The notes: generated by a model not told the origin, from the sequence alone. Counted from the first letter of the stretch, positions 1 through 10,938 are shown. The stretch is DNA of 64,000 nucleotides from Notospermus geniculatus (GCA_002633025.1 NMRB01000355.1:342878-406877), one strand, 5' to 3'. A program made the numbers and translations.

Positions 1-418
1 CTCTGCCTCTCTGGCAGTCACCTCTCAGTGGGCTCCTTCCCCAATCACAGAATGCTCTGCCTCTCTGCCAGTCACCTCTCAGTGGACTCCTTCACCAATC
101 ACAGAATGCTCTGCCTCTCTGGCAGTCACCTCTCAGTGGGCTCCTTCCCCAATCACAGAATGTTCTGCCTCTCTGGCAGTCACCTCTCAGTGGGCTCCTT
201 TCCCACTCACAGAATACTCTGCCTCTCTGGCAGTCACCTCTCAGTGGGCTCCTTCCCCAATCACAGAATGTTCTGCCTGGCTTCTTTACCAATCACAGAA
301 TGTTCTGCCTCTCTGGCAGTCACCTCTCAGTGGGCTCCTCCACAATCACAGAATGTTCTGCCTCTCTGGCAGTCACTTCTTTGAAGGCTCCTTCCCCAAT
401 CACAGCATGCTCTGCCTC
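1..418. repeat. 54-bp minisatellite (about 7-8 units)
   Basis: Tandem copies of a 54-bp unit containing CTCTCTGGCAGTCACCTCTC and CAATCACAGAATG; successive ATGs at 52, 106 and 160 are 54 bp apart. One unit near 270-300 is shortened. Because 54 is 18 codons, open frames run through both strands, but the repeating Ser/Cys-rich peptide has no other coding sign. The array is cut by the left window edge, so its full length is unknown. Confidence 0.9.
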
Positions 419-562
419 GCTCAGCATCGCTGCCAAAACTTCAGTGATGAAATCCTCAAGAAGTTGGCCTCTGTGAATCTGTGCGTTGAATTCTCAATAT
501 TTAAAATCAAAACAGGAAAATGTTACATTCACAAACCACAATGGTTTCTCTAAAAAGAGAAC

Positions 563-722
563 TAAAGCTGCCCATACACGATCAATATTATTGCACAATA
601 TGAGGCTCACAATGGGCAATATTATTGTCAATCTTTCTTCTAATTATCATGCTAGAAGCACACAACCACCCATTTTGGCCCCATATTGTGCAATAATATT
701 GCGCCGTGTATGGGCGGCTTTA
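563..722. mobile_element. MITE, 160 bp, about 37-bp terminal inverted repeats
   Basis: The left end TAAAGCTGCCCATACACG is mirrored by the right end CGTGTATGGGCGGCTTTA, and the inverted match continues inward through the word AATATTATTGCACAATATG. There is no coding capacity. The flanking TAAA/TTTA is compatible with a degraded TTAA target duplication. Confidence 0.75.
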
Positions 723-1587
723 CAATGGATTCTTGATGCATAAAATTGACAGGTTTTTCAATTCAAATGAAATCAGCAAGTGAGCTGTTCAGAATCAGAA
801 ACAAAAGACACGACGGATGAAAAAACAGAATATCCTGCAAAGACACAAAGGAATAGAGAAAAAATAGAAAAGTTGCTTTAAAAAAAGACGGTACAGTACG
901 GAATGAGGAAATAAAAGTGCAAGACGAATACCTAATGGCCGAGCGCTCTTCCTCTTCGGGTAGTTCAAATATCCCGAAGACAAACATTTATATGTATTTT
1001 ATTCGCGTCACATTCACTCTGTCTGGTCTTATTGCATATTGTCCATCTGGGAACACGGGGCCGACTGTTTAATCATTCTTACTAATGGTCAATGTTATGT
1101 TTGGTTTTATCAACTTGTGAAGAGATGTGCAGGAAACTAGTGGTATAATCCAACTTGTTGGATTTATGACATGGCCAATAGGATTCTCTATCTCTTGTGA
1201 GTTTTTGATAGAATTCACTATCACCCCATTTACACTTGAGAATTTTCACCGTCCTCGGTCCAGACCGAGCACGGTTCGGTACAATTTTGCCAAATGTAGA
1301 CTGGTCAAGCCAGCTTGTCCCAGTACCAAATGGCAGTGTCCCGCTTAAATTTCAAAGCAAGCTCGGTCCGGGTCAAGCTCGGCATGCTTCAATCGGGCTA
1401 GTGTAAAAAGCGAGCTCAGAAATGGTATATTGAAGTCAATGTTTTACCCTGAAATTACATTTTCTGACAGAAGGTGTAGAATGCATCATCTTATTCTCAG
1501 AAGGAATCACCCCCCTCCCAAAACCCAGAGCCCCTGACTAATGAATGGTTTCAACATCCAACGCTTAATCCAATTTGTACTTTTTGT
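723..1587. other. Unassigned stretch
   Basis: AT-rich sequence with no convincing exon, RNA gene or clear inverted repeat. Short reading frames here lack codon bias, splice sites or recognisable similarity. Confidence 0.5.
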
Positions 1588-1861
1588 ATTCGATTTTTTT
1601 CCATTAGGGCCGAAGCCATACCACTATTGGTCTTGGTAAGCATGGATGAGGCCATCTCAAGCTACTCATGTTCCTCACTTGGATGGGGTCTTTTACTTGC
1701 CCTTGCAAGGCAGAAGGTTGGTACAAGGCGTCATGGCTTACTGTGCCATCAAATGGATGTGAAGAGAGCCAGGGATGACCCCATATGGCCTAGGCTGCTT
1801 TCGAACACAGGACCTGCTGATTGCTTAGTGGACGTTATAACTACTTGGCTCTCAAGGCTCT
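1588..1861 (-). mobile_element. SINE-A (tRNA-Ala-like head), full-length diverged copy
   Basis: On the minus strand the element begins with a tRNA-like head that includes box-A and box-B-like blocks. It continues through the family body (GGGCAAGTAAAAGACCCCAT, GAGGAACATGAGTAGCTTGA) and ends with the GGCCCTAATGGAAAAAAATC tail. Better copies of the family (33628, 25548) show the loop TTAGCAA, which places AGC at the anticodon position. This copy is old, with many substitutions. Confidence 0.8.
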
Positions 1862-2179
1862 TATAATTTGATTCTGCAACATACACAGCAACCCGATGCC
1901 ACCTCAAGAGAAAACAACATACAAAGCTTTCCCAAGGAGGATGAAGGCTACAGGACCAAACCTCATTATTCATTTAATGAGGTTTCATTTGTTTTCTGCA
2001 CATAATAATTCAATATTCACCTTTTTATGACAGTGTGTGCTCACGCTTTCTTCTTAATGACTCCCAAAGGATTCGCTGGCTTTGCTGTCATCAGCCAAGA
2101 TACCGCCAGTGTACCATCTGCATTGTACTAAACTATCACTCACATACAAGGCTAGTTGTCTTATCAGGATTTCAGCGCT

Positions 2180-2280
2180 CATCCCAGGCTCTGCATGGGA
2201 CAGTAAAGCATGGTGCCTTGTACCTTGTGCCTTTGCAAGGGCAGGTAAAAGACCCCATCCATCCAAATGAGGAATCTGGC
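2180..2280 (+). mobile_element. SINE-A, 5'-truncated fragment
   Basis: The middle of the SINE-A body is present: CATGGGACAGTAAAGCATGG, the CCTTGTACCTTGTGCC block and GTAAAAGACCCCATCC. Both the tRNA-like head and the 3' tail are missing. Confidence 0.65.
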
Positions 2281-2365
2281 TGAAGGACACACTGCTGGAT
2301 GAGATATGGAAAGCGCCAAAACTATATGACAACCTGGAAATACATGCAGTTTCGAGATGATTGCA

Positions 2366-2740
2366 AGAGGAGCCTCACATCCACTTAGCAAACGGCAGGT
2401 CCCAGGTTCGAATCCTGGCCACATGGGATTAATCATCCCTGGCTCTTCAGTTGTCACATGCAACAGTAAGCCATGGTGACTTGTAGGGTAAAGTGGTACA
2501 ATTCTAGCCCCTGAGTGTAAAAATGGCCAGCATTGCATAGATATGTATACACAGGGGCTAGAATTGTCCCGGAGCTAGAACTGTACCACTTTATCCTACC
2601 TTTGCAAGGGCAAGTAAAAGACGCCATCCAAGTGAGGAACATGAGTAGCTTAAGATGGCCCCTTCCGTACTGACCAGGGACAATAATGCTTTGGCTTCGG
2701 CCCTGATGGAAAAATCTGATACAGTGTATCCGCGAAGACA
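2366..2740 (+). mobile_element. SINE-A, full-length, interrupted by a 111-bp MITE
   Basis: The head (AGCAAACGGCAGGTCCCAGG, GGTTCGAATCC), body and tail (TCGGCCCTGATGGAAAAATC) are all present. The body is split after CTTGTA and resumes with CCTTTGCAAGGGCAAG, which is the continuous CTTGTACCTTTGCAAGG of intact copies. Confidence 0.85.
2486..2596. mobile_element. Tc1/mariner-type MITE (TA target duplication) inside SINE-A
   Basis: The ends GGGTAAAGTGGTAC and GTACCACTTTATCC are inverted repeats flanked on both sides by TA. Removing 2486-2596 plus one TA restores the SINE sequence seen in other copies. A TA duplication is typical of Tc1/mariner-group non-autonomous elements; the superfamily call is inference from that alone. 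Confidence 0.75.
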
Positions 2741-3212
2741 CACAAGTCAAAAAAAATGTCATCGTAACAGTACATTGTATCGAGCTAACACAAGCCATTT
2801 TTTGCAGAGAACAAGAAGCTGTTTGCCTCTGGCGCATCACTCCAACTTTGAGATGATCCCCCAGACGTCTAGTGAACCCTGCCCTTCACAGATTTCTTGT
2901 CATGATATTTGAGATGATTCTCACACCTGCCTTAATTAAGGATATAGTAACATAGCCTGAGCAACAGGTGGCCATGTGACACCTTCGGTCCAAATTCTGA
3001 TTAGTGAAGCACGGAAAGTACATGGTATACGAGAACATAGGAGGGGGTTTACTGCATCAAATGCAGGGCATTCCTTGGTTGGCATTTTGAAGTGGCTGCA
3101 AATCAATGTAAATTCTTTAAAGAGAATAGGTCGCGGCAGTAAGAAATGACGCTAAGAATAATTTCAAAATTACAAATTTCTGTATTTTAGCGGATAGCGT
3201 CCTTAGGTAGGC

Positions 3213-3665
3213 CAAGATTTGCAGTTGACCGCGTGCTCTAAATGGCAACTGCGTCAGACTCGACCATTGCTGAACCATGGATGGCGTCATGTCAGCCGGC
3301 TTCAAATCGAGGTAGCGCGGTGGCACAATGGTTAGAGCGTTGGACTCGTGATTGGAAGTTTGGGGAGCACGGTGGCATAATGGTTAGGGCTGAGGACTCG
3401 TGATCGGAAGATCGTGGGTTCGATCCCCAGCCGTGCCACTCTGTAACTCTCAACTGGCCTGAAATGTCCATCGTGTGCGCTATATTGTGGCTGCCCTTTG
3501 GTTTCTACAGAAAGGTTTCTGAATCATAGGCTGGGGTAATAATGTGTGAAGCGCTTAGAGAGCGTAATACGCTATGAAGCGCTATATAAGAACTCGCCAT
3601 TGTTCTGGTTGAGATTTTGGCGGAACTGTGCAGATCTGCAAATTCGAGAATCGTCTAAAGGAATG
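3213..3665. mobile_element. MITE family D, copy 1, split by SINE-C
   Basis: The two halves (about 3213-3300 and 3593-3665) match, in reverse complement, the intact family-D element at 28500-28745. Shared words include GACCATTGCTGAACCATGGA, and TTCTGGTTGAGATTTTGGCG followed by GCAAATTCGAGAATCGTC. The SINE at 3310-3592 lies between the halves. Confidence 0.7.
3310..3592 (+). mobile_element. SINE-C with two tandem tRNA-like heads
   Basis: Two tRNA-like modules follow each other: 3310-3362 (GCGCGGTGGCACAATGGTTA) and 3364-3437 (GCACGGTGGCATAATGGTTA, ending in the box-B-like GGTTCGATCCCC). An unrelated body and a GCGCTATATAAGAACTCGCC tail follow. The first head lacks a good B box; the second has both internal promoter boxes. 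It is not a tRNA gene because the acceptor stem does not close. Confidence 0.65.
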
Positions 3666-5463
3666 AAAAACTGCTGACATAGTTCAAAACTAAATCCATC
3701 ATTATTGGATACTGGTGGCCTATTCAGAAGTGATTCCAAGTCTTCAAACAGACAGATGCCGCCATCCACTGCTCTGCTAGTGGTGCTTCTATTTCCCCCA
3801 ATCAGTCTATTTTCATCAAAAACCCATCATTCATCAGAAAAAGGGTTTATAAACCCTGCCACTTTGGATAGCAAGAAATATTCGCAATTTACTTCAGAAT
3901 CAGACATGCATATAAATTACAGTATTTCCTTAACGAACCAGATGCCTTGTTCATTTCTGCACACGCAAATCACTCAGTCCACTTGTCCAGGTTTTCTCAT
4001 TTAAAAGATTTATGCGTCTGTCATGAAGGGAACCCCAAGTTGTAAAGTACATATGTGCATTATCTATGAGCGGTAGACTCTGATGTCAGACCAACCCCTC
4101 TAAGTCATTGATTTTAATACCTTAGGTTACGTGGTGTAGCTATTGCACGGAAAAGTACATTTCACCGTAACCAAGGATAAGATGGTTGCGGGAGGCATTA
4201 TTTGAAATAACTGAACCGAGAGCTTGGGCGCCAAATATGGCATTATTGGCTCTTAAAAACCACCTTAAGTCCTCATTCCACATCCGATTGGCGCGAGGTT
4301 TATGCCTGATACCTTCACAACTGCTGGGGCAAATTTGACATACCAAACATCAATCGATTTGTCTTTTTTGCAGCTACAGCCATCATCGCTGTCATTTTCC
4401 CTAAAAACGTGACATAAAAAACTTTTACCAATCACAGTTCGTGTTTATGGCCGAAATGGTGGCCATTTTGAAATGATGCAATGCATCGTGCATGTGTAAA
4501 CTGCATGTACGGTACTTCACACCAATCGGATGTGGAATGAAGAGTAGGTGAATTCACGGCAGGAAGAATCAGGAATGCCCAGAGAAGCAATGCTGCACTT
4601 GGCACTTATTGGACAATACTAATATTCCACTGAAAAGACCAGAACAACTTCCAAACCCGATCTCGCCACAGTAAATGGACTTTTCATCAGGTTCATTCAT
4701 AATTGATGAGGTTCTGCCTCAGTATCATAGATCATTGCATTACACAAGATCATCAAGGACAGACCCACAGCTCATTTCTTAAGACCATGAAATGAAGGAT
4801 GCCAACGGGAATAGAAAGCCTTAATACAAATTACCATCAAAAAAGGTAATTACAAGGGAATGGTATATATGGACCAGGAGAGTCATTGGACAGGTAATAA
4901 GAACAGGAATGAAAGCCTTACTGGTTATCCAGATGGATTTCAAGGATGGCCAAATTTCGTCATCACGATCCCAGACAAAGACTCAAGGTCATTGTCTGAA
5001 AAGGATGTTGGATGGATATTTCTGGGATTCTGCGACAGACATGGTGACCTTGACGGGTATGGAAATTATTTTCAGTTCATCAATGCACAGTCTTCAATGC
5101 AATTGCTGTTACAGGGTTGGAGCTAGCTCAAAATATCTTTTTGTCAAAACTTGAGCCAATGCGATTTAGGTTAGCCAAATAATCAGTCCTCCTCCAGTCA
5201 AAAAAGCTGGGGATATGAACTTTAAGGTGCCATATTTCAAGTTTATAGTTAATGAGTTAGCAAATTTTTTAGCCAGTTCACAAAAAAACTGCCACATTTG
5301 AGGGTTAGTATAGTCACTGGCAATCTGGCGAGTGGGTAGCGTGATCCCTGCTGTTTCCAGGGTTCCCGCTACCACTCTTCACTCTAGTCACTGAAGAATA
5401 AAATGTGCTAACTGACGATTGGAAAATAGTCAGTTCATTGATTTTGACCAGGATTTTCATGAC
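3666..5463. other. Unassigned stretch
   Basis: No exon, RNA gene or confident repeat was recognised. The longest open frame (4860-5126, 88 codons) has no recognisable domain and no supporting splice sites. Confidence 0.45.
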
Positions 5464-6299
5464 AATGAGGTACCCGCGGAACTAACGTCACGACGTGGCG
5501 CTGCGATCGATGTGCCCGAAGTTCCTTTTTTCTAACGTTATTTCCATTTTTTTCTGGCGTGAAAATAATCCGTTTTTGTTGGTCGCCCGACAGTAAACTT
5601 TACATCATCCTGTAGCAGATGAAAGGAGCTGTATACTTAAGGAACGATTGTACCAAATCATTTTTTAGGTATTAATTGTTGGGCAGTTGTACTAAAAACG
5701 GATGGAATATGTAGTTTAGACATCACTCTATATTGTGAAAGAGAAAAAATGCGACCATTACATAACTGAATGGTAAAACNTGCAAATATCTCTTAAAGTG
5801 ATGTTTTAAAATGGTGTTTCCAGCAATAAAACATAAATACACATTGAGCTAACATATGTACCGAGTTCATTAATCAGTATTTTGAGTGTTTCTGCTTCAT
5901 TTCAGACATTTTGCAAATGTCCTTTGTTTTACCATTCAGTTATGTAATGGTCACATTTTTTCTTTTTCACAATATAGAGTGATGTCTAAACTACATATTC
6001 CATCCGTTTTTAGTACAACTGCCCAACAATTAATACCTACAAAATGATTTGGTACAATCGTTCCTTAAGTACAGCTCCTTTTCTTTAATCTCCTTGCTTT
6101 TTTCTTAAAATGAGGAGATAGGTTGGCGATAAAAGCAACGTTTTTGTCTCATTATTCCTGTAGAAAATTGTACAGGTCACTTTTTCATGACGCAACGTCA
6201 ACACCTAAAATGACGTCAATGACGTCGCGACAGGTCAATCGATCACAGAGCCACCGCGTAGCAAAGTTTGTCACGCGGGTATCTCATTCAGCAGTGACT
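5464..6299. mobile_element. MITE family E, copy 1, containing a nested palindromic element
   Basis: The ends AATGAGGTACCCGCG and CGCGGGTATCTCATT form terminal inverted repeats. The rest matches copies at 7281-7609 and 54223-54602, sharing AACTAACGTCACGACG near the left end and CATGACGCAACGTCAACACC near the right. Subtracting the nested insertion leaves about 377 bp, close to the 380 bp of the copy at 54 kb. Confidence 0.8.
5623..6081. mobile_element. Foldback element, about 155-bp arms, nested in family-E MITE
   Basis: The left arm from AAGGAGCTGTATACTTAAGG is repeated almost perfectly in inverse orientation, ending CCTTAAGTACAGCTCCTT. The arms run to the family word CCATTACATAACTGAATGG near 5755-5775 and its inverse near 5933-5951. 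A single n at 5780 lies beside the left arm. No coding potential. Confidence 0.85.
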
Positions 6300-6703
6300 A
6301 CTGGAAATTCCAAAAGTGAAGAAAACTTTCAAAGGTCCTGGGGGAACCCTGTGTTAATACTATTGCAACCATCAAAATTGGCGTGACTACCATAACTATT
6401 GTTCCCAATATTTTTATTACCAAACCATTACCACTACCATTTCATAAACATTGGCCATTATGCTGATACATTACAATTATCATTTTGGGTACAATTTGAA
6501 TACATGTACATATATCACCCTTCAATGGTCCAGTAAAATCCGGGTACCAGTGTCTCTTTATAAGGTGAGTAAGACTTTGGTCAGAGTCACCATTATAACT
6601 CGATGAGTCAAATGTCCGCATGTACTTTATGATTAAGAAGGGCCAGTAATCTGTTGTTTCAGCTTTCAAAAATGAATCAGATCTCAAATGTTTTATTAAA
6701 ATC

Positions 6704-7088
6704 TTAAAGGGACTAGGAAAATTTTTTCAAGCTTTGGTTATTACAAAATGCTAGTCTTTCATGATAAATTTCCACCGTCAATTCACTTTTTCAATTAACT
6801 GTTAATTACTGGCACACAGACAAATCAGTTATCACCACACCATGGAGCATTCACCACGTCACTGGGAACCTAATCAACATAATAGAGTACAAGCTCGCTC
6901 CATACAAAACATACAGCGAGAGGTTCCCAGTGACGTGGTGAATTCTCCATGGTGTGGTGATGACTGATTTGTCTGCGTGCCAGTAATTAACACTTAATTG
7001 AAAAAGTGAATTGACGGTGGAAATTTATCATGAAAGGCTAGCATTTTGTAATAACCGAAGCTTGAAAAAATTTTCCTAGTCCCTTTAA
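6704..7088. mobile_element. TTAA-flanked foldback MITE, 385 bp, about 170-bp arms
   Basis: The element begins TTAAAGGGACTAGG and ends CCTAGTCCCTTTAA, so a TTAA target duplication flanks AGGGACTAGG termini. The arms are nearly identical over about 170 bp with a handful of mismatches; the loop is about 40 bp. TTAA duplication with AGG ends fits the Kolobok/T2 type of non-autonomous element; piggyBac-like is the alternative. Confidence 0.85.
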
Positions 7089-7280
7089 GGTTCAACAAAA
7101 GTTGAAGTTAGCTTTTGGGGATGAGAAGGCCAGGTATGGACCTATGCTGCAGAGGCAACCGGTCCATGTTTTGCAACAGCAGCAAGTTCTAGAACTTAGA
7201 AGGGCACATACATAATCCTGATCTGGCCTATGGCTTAGCATCCTACTTAATTGTCCTTTTTTAGCTTTAAGTTGTGTAAC

Positions 7281-7609
7281 AATGGGGAACCAAAGGAACT
7301 AACGTCATGACATGCATGAAGTGGCACTGCGACTATTTCTGCCGTGGAAATAAACCATTTGTGTTATGGTCATTCGACAGTTACTTCCATGAAATTTTCT
7401 TTTAATCTCATTCCTTTTTTCCTTTTAAAAATGAAGAGATACGATAGCCACAAAAGCAACGTCTATGTGTCATTATTCCTCTAGAAAAATTACAGGTAAT
7501 TTTTTCATGACGCAACATCGACACCTAAATGACGTCAATGACGTCGCTCCGATCACACCGCTCGCAGCGCCGACCTGTCAGGATAAACGGCACGTGGCCG
7601 TTCCCCATC
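7281..7609. mobile_element. MITE family E, copy 2
   Basis: The ends ATGGGGAAC and GTTCCCCAT are inverted repeats. The interior shares ACTAACGTCATGACATG and CATGACGCAACATCGACACC with the copies at 5464 and 54223. There is no nested insertion here, so this copy shows the empty site for the element at 5623. Confidence 0.75.
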
Positions 7610-8272
7610 CCTGTTTGGATGAAGCAAGAAACTGTACCCAAATTCATTGCCAGAGCCCGTCTCTCCTGAAAGCTGTCTGCATATCTAATGATGGCCATGT
7701 CTAGCGCTATCATCAAGCAACTTATGGTAACCCCATAAGAATATAGATTGCCTCAAGGATGGGAATAAACCGCCTGTTACGGTAAAACATGTGACATGAA
7801 GTCCCGATGGACCCGTTCACCTGATATGAGTTCGTCTGAGAGCCAGCCAGCCACAGAATTAATATACTTAGCTAGTTTGATGGTTGGCGCATATTTCCGA
7901 GGAAGAAAGTGCTTACCCTGGGAAGTGGTTAGAGAAGAACTGTATTAGATGAAACGGGATCTGCAAGTTGTCTGTTTTGGGAAGATGGTACGCAGCGAGT
8001 AATTCAATGCTTTGAACATGATAATTGTGCATAAATTTAGACATAAGGCGGCCGTTTTTTATATGTCATTATGAATTGGTGAATCTGAAGGAATAGGCCG
8101 CAGAATCTAGTATGAATAAAAATGGCGGAAACTATTCTCCAGAGGGAACGAAGTATGTTATGATGAAATGAAAAACTATCTAAAAACAAATTTAATGAAA
8201 TCTTCAAAACCTCAGAACGAAAATTTAAAAATCTTCAAAACCTAAAAATGAAAAAACCTAAAAACGAAATCT
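7610..8272. other. Unassigned stretch
   Basis: No exon or RNA gene recognised. 8160-8275 is AT-rich with imperfect tandem copies of a word like CTTCAAAACCTAAAAA. Confidence 0.45.
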
Positions 8273-8551
8273 TTAAAGCCCCACTGTATTCAATCTGAAA
8301 AACGCAAATCATCGCCGCGATTCTTGACGTCAGTGCACGACGTCACGACGTGTAAAATGTACTGCGCTCCATCTGAATACATTAGAGCTCTCCCTGTCGT
8401 TTTTTCTAATGTGTGCTGAAAACTAGGGCTTGATTCTCTGAAGTACGTATCAGACAAGCATTTTGGGGACCTTCACAAGGCTATGAGACCTCTTTGTGCT
8501 ATCTCCTAACATTTTGAAAATATCGTAAAATTCAATACTGTGGGGCTTTAA
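8273..8551. mobile_element. TTAA-flanked MITE family G, copy 1
   Basis: The termini TTAAAGCCCCACTGTATT and AATACTGTGGGGCTTTAA are inverted repeats including TTAA on both sides. A second copy in the opposite orientation lies at 30455-30741 and a truncated third at about 38165-38340. The three share AAGCATTTTGGGGACCTTCA-like sequence. Confidence 0.8.
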
Positions 8552-8654
8552 AACCTAAACTTTTCACACCTCCTGTTTGCGCAGGGTTTCCTTGCTTCAG
8601 ATCTATGTATAATTGGGATTCAGCTCATTACACTTTGGGTCTCAACTACTGTAG

Positions 8655-8720
8655 AAAGTGCCTGAGGAAGACCCCGTTTGGGGTCGAAAATTTGCAAAAT
8701 TCGGAGACGACTTATGTTTA
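8655..8720 (+). ncRNA. Hammerhead-ribozyme-like motif, diverged copy
   Basis: CTGAGGA (8662-8668) is followed by a hairpin GACCCCGTTTGGGGTC and then GAAAA. This has the order of the hammerhead core CUGANGA, stem II, GAAA. No convincing stem I is visible in this copy. The sequence is related to the copies at 21847 and 47218. Confidence 0.3.
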
Positions 8721-9656
8721 CCAACGAAATTTTCAGATACCCTAGGTAGTTGTCACGCAGAAGTTGAGTCGCTGGTGCAAGTCTTTCTTTCGCAAACAAA
8801 GCGCATAGTAAACGTGACTGGGCATCAATAATATATCCCAATGCAACACATAGAAAATTCTTTGTTGGTATTGCGAAAATAGATTGGTCACTTTTTCTTA
8901 CAGTGACCCCATTTCTCCATCTTGAGTACGTGATATTTACCCATTTCACCAAGCAATCAAACAATCATCCATATTTATATAAAAATATTCGCCAAGTTTT
9001 GTGGATCATACATTTTTGACTGAATCAAGTTCAAACAAGAAAGTTTTTTTTATGATTGATTTCAAACAAGGAACGTCGAACTGGTCATTCATCTAGGTTA
9101 GACTCCGATGTCCATGTACTTTGTCATAAACACTCCACTTTTGGTAAAATTATTAAAAATTAACCTAATTTCATGTGGATTCTATGGGTGCCATGCGAAT
9201 TTTTAAAGATTTTTGGGTCAACAACACGTTTGTTGTGAAGAATCGCCAGACGAAGTGATTTTTAGATCAAATATGCTTTGAAATAATAAAGGTAAAATGA
9301 AATTCTTACCAGGAGACCTTATTTGTTGCTGAGAAAATCCAAATGTTGCGTTGAAATGCAAGACTCAAACACGTACAAGACGGCTAATCACGATGACTGT
9401 AATAAGGTAATGAAACGACTACTGATGCATTGTGGGAAATCTGAGACAAAGACCATCACCCTGTTCAATCGGAGAAAAGGTGTGGCATTCAGAGGGATGA
9501 AGAATTCCACTCATATTCAAAACATTTTGTTGTAAACACACCTTTTGCTTGGGTGTAGACAATTTTTTTACGCGGCAAAATTTCATCTGGTCACAAATCT
9601 GTTCATACTTGATGGACCAAGGTGCACAATAACACTTCTTCAGAATCTCTTCGAAA
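8721..9656. other. Unassigned stretch
   Basis: No recognised feature. The 70-codon frame at 9323-9535 lacks splice sites and any recognisable domain. Confidence 0.4.
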
Positions 9657-9857
9657 GGGGCTGTTCATTTTCGTCAATCAGAGGAATCTGAGTTGTGATC
9701 CTTGAGAAAATGGAGAAAGCTATGAAGCTGCAAATTGCAGTGATTATTCTGTACAGCACAACAAATAATCCCTGCAATTTGCAAGTCAGAGCTATTTCCG
9801 TTTTCCCAATGATCACAACTCAGATTCCTCAAGTGACGAAAATGAACAGCCCAACCA
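9657..9857. mobile_element. Foldback MITE, about 200 bp
   Basis: The left arm GGGGCTGTTCATTTTCGTCA is mirrored by the right arm ending TGACGAAAATGAACAGCCC. The arms are about 90 bp with roughly 10 mismatches and nearly meet in the middle. The two ORFs overlapping it on opposite strands are a result of the palindrome. Confidence 0.75.
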
Positions 9858-10044
9858 AACAAGATCAACAATATTAGGCATGCATTTATAATTTAAGATG
9901 TGAAAATTTGAGAGCAATGCTTTGCCTTTAAAGAAAGGCCAGCATTACCCAGAGGACATGCACCGAAATAACCACATTTGTTCCCTTTGATAGCACCCCA
10001 GATGGTAGACAGGAAGCTGTTTTTCCGGGGTCCGTGAGTGTCAT

Positions 10045-10758
10045 GTGGTTGCATTCAGTCTCAACATGGAGTGGTCGTTTTTCTTTTTGACATCACATGA
10101 GTCACTTAAGATAAAACTTTTTAAAAATCCGATGAAAGATAAGTTCCAGGCAAATGTTCTAATCTCAGTTTTCTTCATAAAGTTGGGAAGTGAACCATTT
10201 TATATCAACAGAGTAACTGAGGGTGAGAGAATGTGGTGTTGGAAAGAATGCACTATCACAGAGTTCACACCCTTCGGGGAAGAAGAAGACATTTTCAAGA
10301 TCCAAACAGAATATTTCAGTCCCTCTCTCCCTGGTATACACCCTGAGAGAATCAGGTTCCAAGCACTACCACTACCAACTGCCGTCACCAAGCGTGGTGA
10401 TGTAGGGCAGGAACATAAAGAACTCATGGACTTTGGCCAGGAAAACCCCAAGACTGCAGGACTACCTCAGGATACTGGTGGATCATTGCTGAAGAGCAAC
10501 TGCCTCTGTACTCAACACTGCAAAAAGGACAATATTACTCGGTACTCTATACTCATCCTAAATTCCCAATGCAGTTGTGTACCGCGCCCCCTTCGGTTTA
10601 CCCGCTCTCCACAACTGCTTCACTTCGTAAAATTCGCCACATTTGGTCAACAGATGGCGTTGAGAGAGTCGACCAATGACAGCACCGAGCAGCCCGTAAC
10701 CAAGCTGGCCTTCAGGAGACACTTTTTCATTGGCTCAGCGGATCATGTGATCTTGTAG
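10045..10758 (+). CDS. Orphan ORF, 237 codons, unknown
   Basis: This is the longest open frame in the first 23 kb. The first about 175 codons are outside any repeat I can define. The last about 60 codons (from 10571) run into the arm of an inverted-repeat element whose other arm encodes a similar peptide on the opposite strand, so that part is repeat-derived. No domain, signal peptide or family was recognised, although the composition is not low-complexity. No clear splice acceptor or donor defines it as an exon. It could be a chance frame, a decayed transposon ORF or a lineage-specific exon. Confidence 0.2.
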   Translation: MVAFSLNMEWSFFFLTSHESLKIKLFKNPMKDKFQANVLISVFFIKLGSEPFYINRVTEGERMWCWKECTITEFTPFGEEEDIFKIQTEYFSPSLPGIHPERIRFQALPLPTAVTKRGDVGQEHKELMDFGQENPKTAGLPQDTGGSLLKSNCLCTQHCKKDNITRYSILILNSQCSCVPRPLRFTRSPQLLHFVKFATFGQQMALRESTNDSTEQPVTKLAFRRHFFIGSADHVIL

Positions 10759-10938
10759 CTATGGTAGCACAAGAACATTCGTTGCCAACAGGCCAAAGAG
10801 TTCTGAAAGCAGCGTGCTGGCTATAATAAAAACTCGCACCAGACCCCGACGCCATCTGTTGACCAAACACGGCGACTTCTATGAAGTGAAGCAATTGTGG
10901 AGAGCGAGTAAACCGAAGGGGGCACGACTCACAACTGC
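10571..10938. mobile_element. MITE, 368 bp, about 80-bp terminal inverted repeats
   Basis: The left end GCAGTTGTGTACCGCGCCCC and right end GGGGGCACGACTCACAACTGC are imperfect inverses. The match continues through CTTCGGTTTACCCGCTCTCC and TTTGGTCAACAGATGGCG. No transposase frame. Confidence 0.8.

Noticed and set aside
1-418. Long open frames on both strands over the minisatellite
   Set aside because: The unit length is a multiple of three, so openness is automatic; the peptide is a simple echo of the DNA repeat with no start context or splice sites.
1-418. CRISPR-like array
   Set aside because: Repeat units are contiguous and diverged, with no unique spacers, and the genome is animal.
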